Shown here one piece after another: positions 12,221-20,918 of a stretch of DNA of 59,819 bases (position 1 is the stretch's first letter; every line of letters starts with the position of its first letter). The translations under genes and the position numbers were made by a program. A model generated the notes under the pieces. The model was not told the DNA's origin. It was given only the letters and a program-made list of their open reading frames with translations, and made no database searches. The stretch is taken from positions 1 through 59,819 of the forward strand of contig NZ_PVEP01000014.1 in assembly GCF_002973535.1 (NCBI RefSeq). Reading direction: 5' to 3'. The stretch is from Albidovulum denitrificans (GTDB lineage: Bacteria > Pseudomonadota > Alphaproteobacteria > Rhodobacterales > Rhodobacteraceae).

Positions 12221-14542
12221 GTGCCGTCATTTTCGAACACGCTCGAACAGGCAATCCACGCCGCGCTGGCGCTCGCCAATGCGCGCAGACACGAACTCGC
12301 GACGCTGGAACACCTGCTGCTCGCGCTGCTGGACGAACCGGACGCGACCAAGGTGATGCGCGCCTGTTCGGTCAATATCGAGGAGTTGCGGCAAACGCTG
12401 GTCGATTTCATCGACGATGACCTCTCGACCCTGGTGACCACTGTCGAGGGGTCCGAAGCGGTGCCGACCGCCGCTTTCCAGCGCGTGATCCAGCGCGCGG
12501 CGATCCATGTCCAGTCCTCCGGCCGGACCGAGGTGACCGGCGCCAACGTTCTTGTCGCGATCTTTGCCGAACGCGAAAGCAACGCCGCCTATTTCCTTCA
12601 GGAACAGGACATGACGCGCTATGACGCGGTGAATTTCATCGCCCATGGCGTCGCCAAGGACCCGTCCTTCGGCGAAAGCCGCCCGGTTTCCGGCGCGCCG
12701 GAGCAAGAGGACCATCAGGCCGCCGAGACGCATGGCGAGGCCAAGGAAAGCGCGCTTGCGAAATATTGCGTCGACCTGAACGCCAAGTCGCTGAAAGGCG
12801 ATGTCGACCCCCTGATCGGACGTGAGTCGGAGATCGAGCGCTGCATTCAGGTCCTTTGCCGTCGGCGCAAGAACAACCCGCTTCTGGTCGGTGATCCCGG
12901 CGTCGGCAAGACCGCCATCGCCGAGGGTCTCGCGCTGAAGATCACGCGGGGCGAGACGCCCGAGGTACTGAAAGGCTCCACCATCTATTCGCTCGACATG
13001 GGCGCGCTTCTGGCCGGAACCCGCTATCGCGGCGATTTCGAGGAACGGCTGAAAGCCGTCGTGAAAGAGCTTGAGGATCACGAGGACGCGGTCCTCTTCA
13101 TTGATGAGATCCACACCGTCATCGGCGCGGGCGCCACCTCGGGCGGGGCGATGGATGCATCGAACCTGCTGAAACCCGCGCTTCAGGGCGGCAAGCTGCG
13201 CTGCATGGGATCGACCACGTATAAAGAGTTCCGCCAGCATTTCGAAAAGGACCGCGCGCTTTCCCGCCGGTTCCAGAAGATCGACGTGAACGAGCCTTCG
13301 GTGGACGACACGATCAAGATCCTGATGGGCCTCAAGCCCTATTTCGAAAAGCACCACGACCTGCGCTATACCCATGACGCGATCAAGTCGGCGGTGGAAC
13401 TGTCGGCGCGCTACATCCACGACCGCAAGCTGCCCGACAAGGCCATCGACGTGATTGATGAGGCGGGCGCGGCGCAGCATCTGGTCGCCGAAAGCAAGCG
13501 CCGCAAGACCATCGGCCCGAAAGAGATCGAGGCGGTGGTGGCCAAGATCGCCCGCATCCCGCCGAAGAACGTGTCCAAGGACGATGCCGAGGTGCTGAAG
13601 GATCTGGAAAGGACCCTCAAGCGCGTCGTCTTCGGTCAGGACAAGGCGATCGAGGCGCTGTCATCCGCCATCAAGCTGGCCCGCGCGGGCCTGCGCGAAC
13701 CGGAAAAGCCGATCGGCAACTACCTGTTCGCCGGGCCGACCGGCGTCGGCAAGACCGAGGTGGCAAAGCAACTGGCCGACAGCCTCGGCGTGGAACTGCT
13801 GCGCTTCGACATGTCGGAATACATGGAAAAGCACGCGGTTTCCCGCCTGATCGGCGCGCCTCCGGGCTATGTCGGCTTTGACCAGGGCGGCATGCTGACC
13901 GACGGCATCGACCAGCACCCCCATTGCGTCCTGCTGCTGGACGAGATCGAGAAGGCGCACCCGGATGTCTACAACATCCTGTTGCAGATCATGGACCACG
14001 GCAAGCTGACCGACCATAACGGGCGGCAGGTGGATTTCCGCAACGTGATCCTGATCATGACGTCGAATGCCGGCGCCGCCGACATGGCCAAGGCCGCCAT
14101 CGGCTTTGGCCGCGACCGGCGCGAGGGCGAGGATACGGCAGCCATCGAACGCATGTTCACACCGGAGTTCCGCAACCGGCTGGACGCGGTCATCTCGTTC
14201 GCGCCCCTGTCGCGCGACGTGATCCTTCAGGTCGTCGACAAGTTCGTCCTGCAACTCGAAGCGCAGCTTCTGGACCGCAACGTCCATATCGAGCTGACGC
14301 CCGAGGCGGCGAGCTGGCTGGCCGAGAAGGGCTACGACGACAAGATGGGCGCACGTCCCCTTGGCCGCGTGATCCAGGAGCATATCAAGAAGCCGCTGGC
14401 GGAAGAACTGCTCTTTGGCAAGCTGACCAAAGGCGGCGTGGTCAAGGTCACCCTCAAGGACGACCAGATCGCACTTGAGGTCGAGGAACCGCAAAAGCCG
14501 CGCCTGACCGGATCGAAGCCGCCCCTGCTGACGGCGGACTGA
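12221..14542 (+). CDS. clpA: ATP-dependent Clp protease ATP-binding subunit ClpA
   Basis: AAA+ unfoldase that feeds ClpP. The 773-residue product has the double Clp N-domain (1-145), Walker A1 GDPGVGKT (224-231) with [12 protein letters not shown], the middle region, and Walker A2 GPTGVGKT (505-512) with [13 protein letters not shown] chose the GTG at 12221 because AAAGGAG lies eight bases upstream and the product then starts [19 protein letters not shown], the ClpA N-terminus. clpS, often just upstream, is absent between gloB and clpA. Confidence 0.96.
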   Translation: MPSFSNTLEQAIHAALALANARRHELATLEHLLLALLDEPDATKVMRACSVNIEELRQTLVDFIDDDLSTLVTTVEGSEAVPTAAFQRVIQRAAIHVQSSGRTEVTGANVLVAIFAERESNAAYFLQEQDMTRYDAVNFIAHGVAKDPSFGESRPVSGAPEQEDHQAAETHGEAKESALAKYCVDLNAKSLKGDVDPLIGRESEIERCIQVLCRRRKNNPLLVGDPGVGKTAIAEGLALKITRGETPEVLKGSTIYSLDMGALLAGTRYRGDFEERLKAVVKELEDHEDAVLFIDEIHTVIGAGATSGGAMDASNLLKPALQGGKLRCMGSTTYKEFRQHFEKDRALSRRFQKIDVNEPSVDDTIKILMGLKPYFEKHHDLRYTHDAIKSAVELSARYIHDRKLPDKAIDVIDEAGAAQHLVAESKRRKTIGPKEIEAVVAKIARIPPKNVSKDDAEVLKDLERTLKRVVFGQDKAIEALSSAIKLARAGLREPEKPIGNYLFAGPTGVGKTEVAKQLADSLGVELLRFDMSEYMEKHAVSRLIGAPPGYVGFDQGGMLTDGIDQHPHCVLLLDEIEKAHPDVYNILLQIMDHGKLTDHNGRQVDFRNVILIMTSNAGAADMAKAAIGFGRDRREGEDTAAIERMFTPEFRNRLDAVISFAPLSRDVILQVVDKFVLQLEAQLLDRNVHIELTPEAASWLAEKGYDDKMGARPLGRVIQEHIKKPLAEELLFGKLTKGGVVKVTLKDDQIALEVEEPQKPRLTGSKPPLLTAD

Positions 14543-14551
14543 CCGGCAAAA

Positions 14552-14580
14552 CGGCCCCCGCCCGCCGGGGGCCGCCCTTT
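14552..14580 (+). terminator. Terminator of clpA
   Basis: GC-rich stem CGGCCCCCG / CGGGGGCCG followed by CCCTTTCCCC, 10 bases after the clpA stop. Confidence 0.6.
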
Positions 14581-14591
14581 CCCCTGCGACA

Positions 14592-14624
14592 AAAAATCTC
14601 CGCCCGAGAGGGGCGGAGAGTTTT
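14592..14624. terminator. Bidirectional terminator between clpA and Tad-type genes
   Basis: Stem TCTCCGCCC / GGGCGGAGA (14597-14605, 14611-14619), with an A run on the left and GTTTT on the right, so it can end transcription from both sides of this convergent junction. Confidence 0.75.
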
Positions 14625-14657
14625 GACACGAGGGACTTGGTCGTTTCTTGCGGCTGG

Positions 14658-16004
14658 CTACTTCGCCAGCCGGAAATAGGCCGCCTGATAGGTATTGCCC
14701 AACCCGTCGCCTCCGCAGAAGCCGAACGTGCCGTTCGAGGTCACGTCAAGCTGACCGCCGGACACGATCGACGCGCCTTCCATGCCATCAGCGTTGGAGG
14801 TAACGGACACATCGCCCACGGCAAGGATCTGGCTGCCGTAAAGGCCAAGGCCAGAGGGGAAGGACACGCCGCCCAGCGTAATCAGCGTCGATCCGCCACC
14901 TTCAGCGCAATGGTCGTCGCGGCCAATCGTGATGTTCGCAGAACCATTCAGCGCCGCCACATCGGTGTTGGTCGAAACGATGATGCTGTCCTCGATGACC
15001 GTCCCGGACGAAAAAGTCAGAATACAGTCCGAGACGATGACGGTGTCATGGATCTCGAACCCGTCAGCGAAGGTCTTGTGCTGGTTATCGTTCTTGCAGG
15101 TCATGTAGTTGACCTGGCCCGTCTTGAAGTAATTGGGGTCCAGGTTCGTCTTGCCCCTGGCTTTCACCTGGTTGACCGTCGCATTGGTGATGTAGGGCCG
15201 GTAATAGGGCGAGGTCGGCGTCATGATCCCGTAAAGCGGGTCAGTCGGGTTTTCGATGCCTGCGATGATATCCTTGATGCGCCCGATGATCTTGATCTGG
15301 CGCTGCCCGGCCAGAAGCGCGTCGGCAAGACCCGTGTTCGACTCGAGACCCGAGCTGGGCAGTTCCACATCGGCCAGCCGCGGCATCGAGACGACCGATC
15401 CCGTCTCGAACGTATTGCCGGAGTTGAACGAGGCGTAATGTTCGGAATGGATGCAGAAGCCCGAGGCAAAGAGGTTATTTGACTGGATTTCAACGCGCTC
15501 CTGCGCCACCAGCCCTTCCTTGAAACAGGTCGGGTAATAGGTTTCGAACACCGAGCCTGCATTGACGTCCAACTGCTCGCGCCCGGCAAGCCGCATCAGG
15601 AAGGTCACGACGCCGTTGCCGTTCGCCTGGGTCCGGTGGGTCTGCACCATGACCGCGTCTTTCAGGGTCGGGTCGATGGTAAAGACCTGGGCATCACGGT
15701 CCCAGCTTCCGAAATTGACATCGCTGGCCGTCATCACGTTGCCGTACTTGCCGGCAGGCATGTTCAGCGCGCCAATCTTCACCGCCTCCTCGGCGGATGC
15801 ATCCGCCGAATGGAACTCGCGCGTCACGAGGGCGGCATGGGCCGTCGCGTCGGCAGCGACCTGCAACCTAGTCTGCGCGCTCATCCCGTTGCCGAAATCG
15901 ACGGCAAGCGCGCCGATGGCGCAGGTGGCCAGGAACATCTGAAGGCTGAGCGCCGTGATCGCGCCGTCTTCGTCGCGCAGGAAGTCTGTGATCTTGGCAG
16001 CCAT
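14658..16004 (-). CDS. TadG-like pilus assembly protein
   Basis: The 448-residue product starts with a short cytoplasmic DEDGA motif and one hydrophobic helix (QMFLATCAIGALAVDFGNGM), then a long extracytoplasmic part rich in Asn, Thr and Gly. RLQVAADATAHAAL matches the Flp pilus-assembly TadG N-terminal domain, where pseudopilin-like proteins pack. Seven or so cysteines in the exported part could form disulfides. It follows the TadE-like gene by three bases. No other tad genes (tadA, B, C, rcpA, flp) are in the window, so this is a detached pair. Confidence 0.75.
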   Translation of the reverse strand: MAAKITDFLRDEDGAITALSLQMFLATCAIGALAVDFGNGMSAQTRLQVAADATAHAALVTREFHSADASAEEAVKIGALNMPAGKYGNVMTASDVNFGSWDRDAQVFTIDPTLKDAVMVQTHRTQANGNGVVTFLMRLAGREQLDVNAGSVFETYYPTCFKEGLVAQERVEIQSNNLFASGFCIHSEHYASFNSGNTFETGSVVSMPRLADVELPSSGLESNTGLADALLAGQRQIKIIGRIKDIIAGIENPTDPLYGIMTPTSPYYRPYITNATVNQVKARGKTNLDPNYFKTGQVNYMTCKNDNQHKTFADGFEIHDTVIVSDCILTFSSGTVIEDSIIVSTNTDVAALNGSANITIGRDDHCAEGGGSTLITLGGVSFPSGLGLYGSQILAVGDVSVTSNADGMEGASIVSGGQLDVTSNGTFGFCGGDGLGNTYQAAYFRLAK

Positions 16005-16007
16005 CCC

Positions 16008-16421
16008 TCACATCTCCTTGAGCTGATCGGCCTGAACGCGCATTTGGCCGTTGCGGAAGATGCCCGCGACACCGAAGAGGTCCAGATCATCCATCGGAAC
16101 CGTCGCAACCGTCGTGATGATGCCATCGGCCGACACGGTGGTGACGGCGCTGACATTCTTGCTGAGCGGCTGAACGCGGCTGATGACATAGTCCTGCGTC
16201 TCGGTCGTCGTGGTGAAGCGGCCGATCGACATGGTCCGGTTCGCGTCCTGCACGATCCGCAGAAGGCGCGACTGGTTGAAGAACACCATCGACACATCGG
16301 CGAGCGCGCCGAAGAGCATGAAGAAGAAAGGAAGCCAAAGCACGGCTTCAATCGTGGCGGCCCCGTCTTCCTTCGACCTGAAGCGGTTCAGAGGCCTCAG
16401 AACATATCCAAAGCAACGCAT
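16008..16421 (-). CDS. TadE-like pseudopilin
   Basis: TadE-type proteins are pilin-like parts of the tight-adherence (Flp) pilus. The 137-residue product has the motif DGAATIEAVLWLPFFFMLFG, which matches the TadE prepilin-like E-x-A hydrophobic start, followed by NQSRLLRIVQDANRT. I chose the start MRCFGYVLRPLNRF; a Met 19 codons upstream gives an implausible polar leader. It forms an operon with the TadG-like gene. Confidence 0.8.
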   Translation of the reverse strand: MRCFGYVLRPLNRFRSKEDGAATIEAVLWLPFFFMLFGALADVSMVFFNQSRLLRIVQDANRTMSIGRFTTTTETQDYVISRVQPLSKNVSAVTTVSADGIITTVATVPMDDLDLFGVAGIFRNGQMRVQADQLKEM

Positions 16422-16707
16422 GTCGAGTTCCGTTTCCCTTCGATCACCGTTGACCGGCAATCTGTTTCCCACCCCCATATGGGTTGCCCAAATGTGTCCA
16501 AAATGCGGCGACTGCGCCCGGATCCGTGTAAAATCCCTTTATTTCATTAGGATTGGCGCTTCTGTTAATGGTGGGTTCATGTTCAGGATAGGGCGTTAAT
16601 CTGGCGTTCATCTTGCGACGGATCGCGTTCATGGAGCGTTCACCACGGCGTTCCAGCAGATTCGGGGGCGATTCGCGGCCTATGCGTTACCCTGTGAGGG
16701 TGCGCAA
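16422..16707. other. Intergenic region upstream of the Tad-type pair
   Basis: 286 bases, AT-richer than the flanks, presumably holding the promoter of the Tad-type operon (minus strand). It contains CCCATATGGG, a perfect 10-base palindrome near 16474, and AT-rich blocks around 16540-16580. I see no convincing small gene; a 62-codon minus-strand frame here is not protein-like. Confidence 0.5.
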
Positions 16708-18075
16708 TCAGAGGTTGCGTCCCTCGCCCCCCACCCCGCCGGGTGTCAGCGTGTTGGGGACCATGATGCGGACGGACAGGCCGCCAAGCACCTCCGCCAC
16801 GCCAAGCTCCACCGTCCCGCCATAGGCCGAGACGAGGTCGTTGACGATCGTCAGGCCAAGCCCCGAGCCGGGCATAGAGACATCCAGCCGCGCGCCGGGG
16901 CGCAGGGCCTCCTCCCGCGCCGCCTTCGCGATGCCGGGGCCGTCATCCTCAACGCTCAGCATGACCCCGTTCGGAACCGGCACGGCACGGACCCGCACCT
17001 TCTTTCGCGACCACTTGAAGGCGTTTTCAAAGAGGTTGCCGAGGATCTCCTCCAGGTCCTGCTGATCCATGCGCACCCGCAACCCCTCCGGCACGTCAAC
17101 CTCAAGCTGCCGCCCCTCTGCACCGGTCGCACGGAACAGCCGCGCCATCCGGTCGGCGGACACGCGCAGGTCGGTCTGAAGCCGCGCATCCGCCCCGCTC
17201 GCCGCCGCGCGGACGCGCGCCAGCGAGCGCATGATCTGCGCATCGACCCGGCCCAGCGCGATCTCTGCATCCGCCACGTCCACGCCCTGCCCCGCCAGCG
17301 CCTCAAGCTCATTGCGCAGGATGGCCGAAGGCGTCTTCAGCGCATGGGCCAGATCGGCCGCCTGCCGCCGCCCGCGCTCGACAATATCGCGGTTGCGATC
17401 CAGAAGCGTGCGGATATCGGCCACCAGCGGCGCCACCTCCACCGGATAGCCGCCGGGGTCCAGCGCCTCCGCATCCTCCCACCTCTTGGTGACCTCATGG
17501 CGCAGCCGGTTCAGCGGGCGGACGACGAAACTCGCCTGCACGACCGTCGCGGCGATCCCCAGCGCCCCGATCAGAAGCAGCGTCGTCAGAAGGCTGCGGC
17601 GGATCTGCGCCCGGTCGTCGCTAAGCGAGGCGACGGATTCGGCAACCGACACCGTCCAGCGCTCCCCGCCCTCCATCACGACCGGCCCGGTGATCCCCCG
17701 GACGGCCCCGTCCGGCCCGGCCCCTTGCCAGGTCGCAGGCTCTTGCAACGGCACGGCGGGCGCGGGCAGCAAGGCATCGAACAGAGAGCGCGACACGATC
17801 TGCCCCCCGTCCGGCCCGGTGATCTGCCAGTAATGGCCGGAATAGGGCCGCTGATAGAGCGGATCGGTCAGATAGCTTTCCAGCGCGTCACTGTCGCCGC
17901 CGCTGCTGCCCAGCGCGGCAACCACCCGCAGGTAGCGGGCCGACAGCGTTTCGTCAAAACGGCGCAAGGTCAGGCTGTCGAGGACGAAGAACAGCGCGAC
18001 CCCGCCCAGCACGATGGCGATTCCGGCCCAGATCATACCGCCGAGAATCGCGCGCCCGCGCAGGGACCGGATCAT
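16708..18075 (-). CDS. Sensor histidine kinase (PhoQ/FeuQ-like)
   Basis: Inner membrane kinase of the cluster. Of 455 residues, TM1 is about 11-33, a periplasmic sensor domain runs to about 158, TM2 is about 162-182, then a HAMP-like linker. The H box DLAHALKTPSAIL has phospho-acceptor His244, the N box is ENAFKWSRKK, the G boxes are VEDDGPGIAK and GSGLGLTIV. The LAHALKTP form resembles PhoQ and FeuQ kinases. The ATG overlaps the regulator stop (ATGA, 18072-18075), so the two are co-translated. The signal is unknown. Confidence 0.92.
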   Translation of the reverse strand: MIRSLRGRAILGGMIWAGIAIVLGGVALFFVLDSLTLRRFDETLSARYLRVVAALGSSGGDSDALESYLTDPLYQRPYSGHYWQITGPDGGQIVSRSLFDALLPAPAVPLQEPATWQGAGPDGAVRGITGPVVMEGGERWTVSVAESVASLSDDRAQIRRSLLTTLLLIGALGIAATVVQASFVVRPLNRLRHEVTKRWEDAEALDPGGYPVEVAPLVADIRTLLDRNRDIVERGRRQAADLAHALKTPSAILRNELEALAGQGVDVADAEIALGRVDAQIMRSLARVRAAASGADARLQTDLRVSADRMARLFRATGAEGRQLEVDVPEGLRVRMDQQDLEEILGNLFENAFKWSRKKVRVRAVPVPNGVMLSVEDDGPGIAKAAREEALRPGARLDVSMPGSGLGLTIVNDLVSAYGGTVELGVAEVLGGLSVRIMVPNTLTPGGVGGEGRNL

Positions 18076-18731
18076 TCCGCGTCGATCATGTAGCCGCGCC
18101 CGCGCACCGTCTGGATGAAATCGGCGCCAAGCTTCTTGCGCAGCCGCGTCACGAAGACCGCGATGGTGTTGGAATCGCGGTCGCCGTCATACTGGTAGAT
18201 GTGTTCGGACAGTTCGGAGCGTGAGATCAGCCGCCCCGCATTATGGATCAGATAGCTTAGCACCGCGCATTCCTGCGCCGTGATCTCGACCGGGAAACCA
18301 TCGACGACAACACGGTTGGTGCGGGTGTCGAACTCCACCGGCCCCTTGGCGAAGACCGGGTTGCTCATCCCCGACCGGCGCCGCAGAAGCGCCCGGATCC
18401 GCGCGCCGAGTTCGGCCATGTGGAAGGGTTTCGACATGTAGTCGTCGGCACCGGCATCCAGCCCGTCGACACGCTGGCTCCACCCGTCGCGGGCGGTCAG
18501 GATCAGGACCGGCACCTCAACCCCCGCCGCGCGCCATTCCTTCAGGACGGTGATGCCGTCCTTCTTCGGCAGGCCGATGTCGAGGATGACCGCGTCATAG
18601 GGTTCGGTGGACCCGAGGAACCCGGCCTCTTCACCGTCATGGGCTACGTCCACGGCATGACCCTCAGAGGCCAGCGCCTTCTGGATCTGGCCACTCAGGA
18701 GGGTTTCGTCTTCGGCGATCAGAATTCTCAT
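18072..18731 (-). CDS. OmpR-family response regulator
   Basis: The 219-residue product has a receiver domain with acidic pocket EDE (7-9), phospho-acceptor Asp51 in VILDIGLPKKDG, the switch T in LILTARD and Lys in MSKPFHM, and a winged-helix domain ending in RLRKKLGADFIQTVRGRGY. It is cognate to the kinase that overlaps it. A repeat element separates it from the PepSY gene upstream on the same strand, and the phased direct repeat at 19401-19420 is a candidate binding site for it. Confidence 0.93.
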   Translation of the reverse strand: MRILIAEDETLLSGQIQKALASEGHAVDVAHDGEEAGFLGSTEPYDAVILDIGLPKKDGITVLKEWRAAGVEVPVLILTARDGWSQRVDGLDAGADDYMSKPFHMAELGARIRALLRRRSGMSNPVFAKGPVEFDTRTNRVVVDGFPVEITAQECAVLSYLIHNAGRLISRSELSEHIYQYDGDRDSNTIAVFVTRLRKKLGADFIQTVRGRGYMIDAE

Positions 18732-18770
18732 TGGCGCCTATCATGCAACAATCTTTGGGAAACGCCAGTC

Positions 18771-18863
18771 CTATAGCATTTCGGGTTTGCACTGGATCAG
18801 AACTTGAACTTATTTCGTTCGAATTCAGACACTTACTTTATCAACGCAAACCCGAAACGGTTT
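18771..18863 (-). repeat. Dispersed palindromic element, copy 1 (reverse orientation)
   Basis: Copy 1 of a 90-93 base element found four times. Outer arms AGCATTTCGGGTTTGC and GCAAACCCGAAACG pair. The centre is TTATTTCGTTCGAATTC, with a weaker left inner arm than the other copies. It fills the gap between the PepSY gene stop and the regulator leader. Confidence 0.85.
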
Positions 18864-19380
18864 AGTTCCGGCCATTCCCGCCGCCGTTGCCGCCGCCATT
18901 CCCACCGCCACCGCCATTGCCACCGCCGCCGCCATTGCCGCCGGAATTCCCGCCGCCATTGCCTTTGCCGTTGCCACCGGCGTTGCTGTTGCCCTTGCCC
19001 TGGCTCTTGCCGTTCGACACGCCAGAGGCGGAAGAGCTTCCGCCCCGCGCCGCGTTGCGCACGGCTTTCGCCTGGCTCGACCCGTTCGAGGCGATCCGCC
19101 CCGTCGCCGCATCGACGACGACACTGACAAGCTGCCCGGTCGGGCGCATGACAAGGACATGGAAATAGACCGAGCCCATTTCGAAGGCGCGCACATCGAC
19201 CGCCTCGCCCGGCACCGCCCGCGCGACGCCCTTCATGACGTCAGACAGGCTCATGCTCTTGCCCGCGGCGATGTTCTGACGAAGCTCCTTCTGGCTCAAC
19301 TCATGCAGCGCCGCAGGGAACGCCGGACCCGCCGCCAGGGCGACCAGAACTGCCAAACCAGGAAAAATACGCGTCATCAT
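18862..19380 (-). CDS. Exported PepSY-domain protein with Gly/Asn-rich tail
   Basis: The 172-residue product has a signal peptide (about 1-24), a PepSY-like domain (about 28-97: ELSQKELRQNIAAGKSMSLS and VVVDAATGRI) and a low-complexity GGN-repeat tail from about 135 to the end. Periplasmic PepSY proteins encoded beside a PhoPQ-like system are known in alphaproteobacteria; they may modulate the kinase or be its main target. I chose the MMTRIFPG start after AAAGAGG. It sits upstream of the regulator gene on the same strand, and the tail pattern is shared with the divergent neighbour. Confidence 0.75.
   Translation of the reverse strand: MMTRIFPGLAVLVALAAGPAFPAALHELSQKELRQNIAAGKSMSLSDVMKGVARAVPGEAVDVRAFEMGSVYFHVLVMRPTGQLVSVVVDAATGRIASNGSSQAKAVRNAARGGSSSASGVSNGKSQGKGNSNAGGNGKGNGGGNSGGNGGGGGNGGGGGNGGGNGGGNGRN
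18865..18978 (-). repeat. GGN-encoding DNA repeats in the PepSY gene
   Basis: Imperfect tandem units of 9-12 bases (pattern GGCGGNAAT/C on the coding strand) encode the Gly/Asn tail. Repeat number is likely to vary through slippage. Confidence 0.7.
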
Positions 19381-19397
19381 GCCTCTTTCCTTAGCGG

Positions 19398-19430
19398 CAA
19401 CAGGGTGAATGCAGGATGAACACCCTGTTG
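19398..19430. promoter_or_regulatory. Candidate response-regulator operator upstream of the PepSY gene
   Basis: Minus strand: TTCATCCTG (19420-19412) and TTCACCCTG (19409-19401), a direct repeat with exactly 11 base spacing. The pair lies within an inverted repeat CAACAGGGTG / CACCCTGTTG (19398-19407, 19421-19430). Direct repeats with one-helical-turn spacing are the usual OmpR-family site. It lies 20-50 bases before the PepSY start and also faces the divergent gene. Confidence 0.5.
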
Positions 19431-19561
19431 TCGGGGCGTTCAAGTCACCTGTGCCAGGTTCCGGGTCAAGGGATCTACCGGCGCCGATTCCCCGCGACCA
19501 GACGCGCGGCTGCCGGAAAAGCGGATCATTACGAAACACGACCTCGGAAAGGCTGACGACC

Positions 19562-20515
19562 ATGACCACTCGGACCAGGACATTCTTCAAGGCGGCGTGC
19601 TTCGGCATCGCCCTTCTCGGCGGCACCGCCATCGCCACAACCGTGATGCTGCCGGATACCGCCTATGCCAACAACGGCAATGGCGGTGGAAATGGCGGCG
19701 GCAACGGCGGTGGCAATGGGGGCGGCAACGGCGGTGGAAACGGCGGCGGCGGCGGTAAAGGCAATGGCGGCAGCCATGCCGGGTCCAGCCAGAAGGGCGG
19801 CAAGTCCAGCGCCAAGGCCACCCAGACCCGCACGAAGACCCAGAAGGCCACCAAAACCGCGGCGCAGGTGAAGACGCAGGCGAAGGTGAAGACCCAGACC
19901 AAAGCCAAGGTCGCGGCGACCGATGATCTCGCCCCCAACCTCAAGGGCAAGTGGAACGCCTCGAACGCCAATCAGGCCGCGCTCGACGCCCATATCCGCA
20001 ACCAGAACTTCAACGGCACCATCGGCGCGCTGGCGCAGATGCAGCTTGCCGCCAAGGCCGCCGCCGGTGAACCGCTCAGCGACGCGGAACTCGCCGCGCT
20101 CGAGTCCTTCATCGGCAGCGAGGAGATGGCCGTCGACGATAGCGCGCTGGCCGATCTCCTGAACGCCGACGCGGTCGACACCGATCCGGTCTACAGCGTC
20201 GAGGACGGCGTCGTCAGCTGCACCGCAAACTGCGACAATGCCGATGTCGAGGCCGCGCAAGCGACCGCCGATGCCGAGGCGGAGCGGCTTCAGGAAGAGG
20301 CGCAGCAAGCCGCGCTCGACGGGTTCCTGGCGGACTCCGAGGCCCGGATCGTGGACGAATCGAACAAGACCCTGTCGCCGGATCAGACAGAAACGCTTCT
20401 CGACGGCATCGCCGCCGACCTGGGCGTGACGCGCGCCAGCGCCACCGACGAAGATACGGCAGCCGACGAGACGGCCGAAGACACCAGTGTCGAGGATACC
20501 GGCGCCGACGGATAA
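19562..20515 (+). CDS. Hypothetical secreted protein with GGN repeats
   Basis: I do not recognise this family. The 317-residue product has a signal peptide (FGIALLGGTAIATT, cleavage near DTAYA-N), a GGN-repeat block (about 37-70), a Lys/Thr/Gln-rich basic segment (about 78-117), then a mixed part (DLAPNLKGKWNASNANQAAL onward) with two cysteines in SCTANCDNAD, and a strongly acidic C-terminus (DEDTAADETAEDTSVED). Basic and acidic halves make it bipolar. It is probably extracytoplasmic. It is divergent from the PepSY gene and shares the GGN pattern. Confidence 0.65.
   Translation: MTTRTRTFFKAACFGIALLGGTAIATTVMLPDTAYANNGNGGGNGGGNGGGNGGGNGGGNGGGGGKGNGGSHAGSSQKGGKSSAKATQTRTKTQKATKTAAQVKTQAKVKTQTKAKVAATDDLAPNLKGKWNASNANQAALDAHIRNQNFNGTIGALAQMQLAAKAAAGEPLSDAELAALESFIGSEEMAVDDSALADLLNADAVDTDPVYSVEDGVVSCTANCDNADVEAAQATADAEAERLQEEAQQAALDGFLADSEARIVDESNKTLSPDQTETLLDGIAADLGVTRASATDEDTAADETAEDTSVEDTGADG
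19670..19771 (+). repeat. GGN-encoding DNA repeats in the divergent secreted-protein gene
   Basis: Tandem 12-base units (GGCGGCGGNAAY-like) encode GGGN repeats near the N-terminus of the mature protein. The block is the mirror partner of the repeats at 18865-18978. Confidence 0.7.
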
Positions 20516-20555
20516 GTTTGGCCACCACTCCGGCGGATAACGGTAACCTGGGCTC

Positions 20556-20590
20556 TACCCGGCACTTCGGTGTCGGGTATGAGCTTTTCT
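20556..20590 (+). terminator. Intrinsic terminator with UUCG tetraloop
   Basis: Stem TACCCGGCAC / GTGTCGGGTA (20556-20565, 20570-20579) closed by TTCG and followed by TGAGCTTTTC, 40 bases after the stop of the secreted-protein gene. Confidence 0.7.
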
Positions 20591-20728
20591 GGCCCCACGC
20601 GACCGACACCGCGCCCCGCACCTCATTTCATCTTGCCAGAAACACCTCTGCCCCGACCGCGCAACACACGCGCGGCCATGGTCATGCCCCGCCGGGGCGG
20701 GCCGCAACATCGCGTCATTCAAGAGGTT

Positions 20729-20804
<76 letters not shown>

Positions 20805-20918
20805 GCACCGGCGCGGTATCTGGGGCAAATCGGCAGCGGTGTCAAGAAGGGTCTTGCCATTCATTGCGGATTTCGCGGAACCTGACCGGACCCTTGGTCC
20901 TCAACAGGTTACACGCGG

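Noticed and set aside
16444-16632. 62-codon minus-strand frame upstream of the TadE-like gene
   Set aside because: No ribosome site of note, polar and unstructured composition, and it occupies the expected promoter region.
18865-19771. GGN repeats considered as a CRISPR-like array
   Set aside because: Units are short, imperfect, in frame with coding sequence and without spacers.
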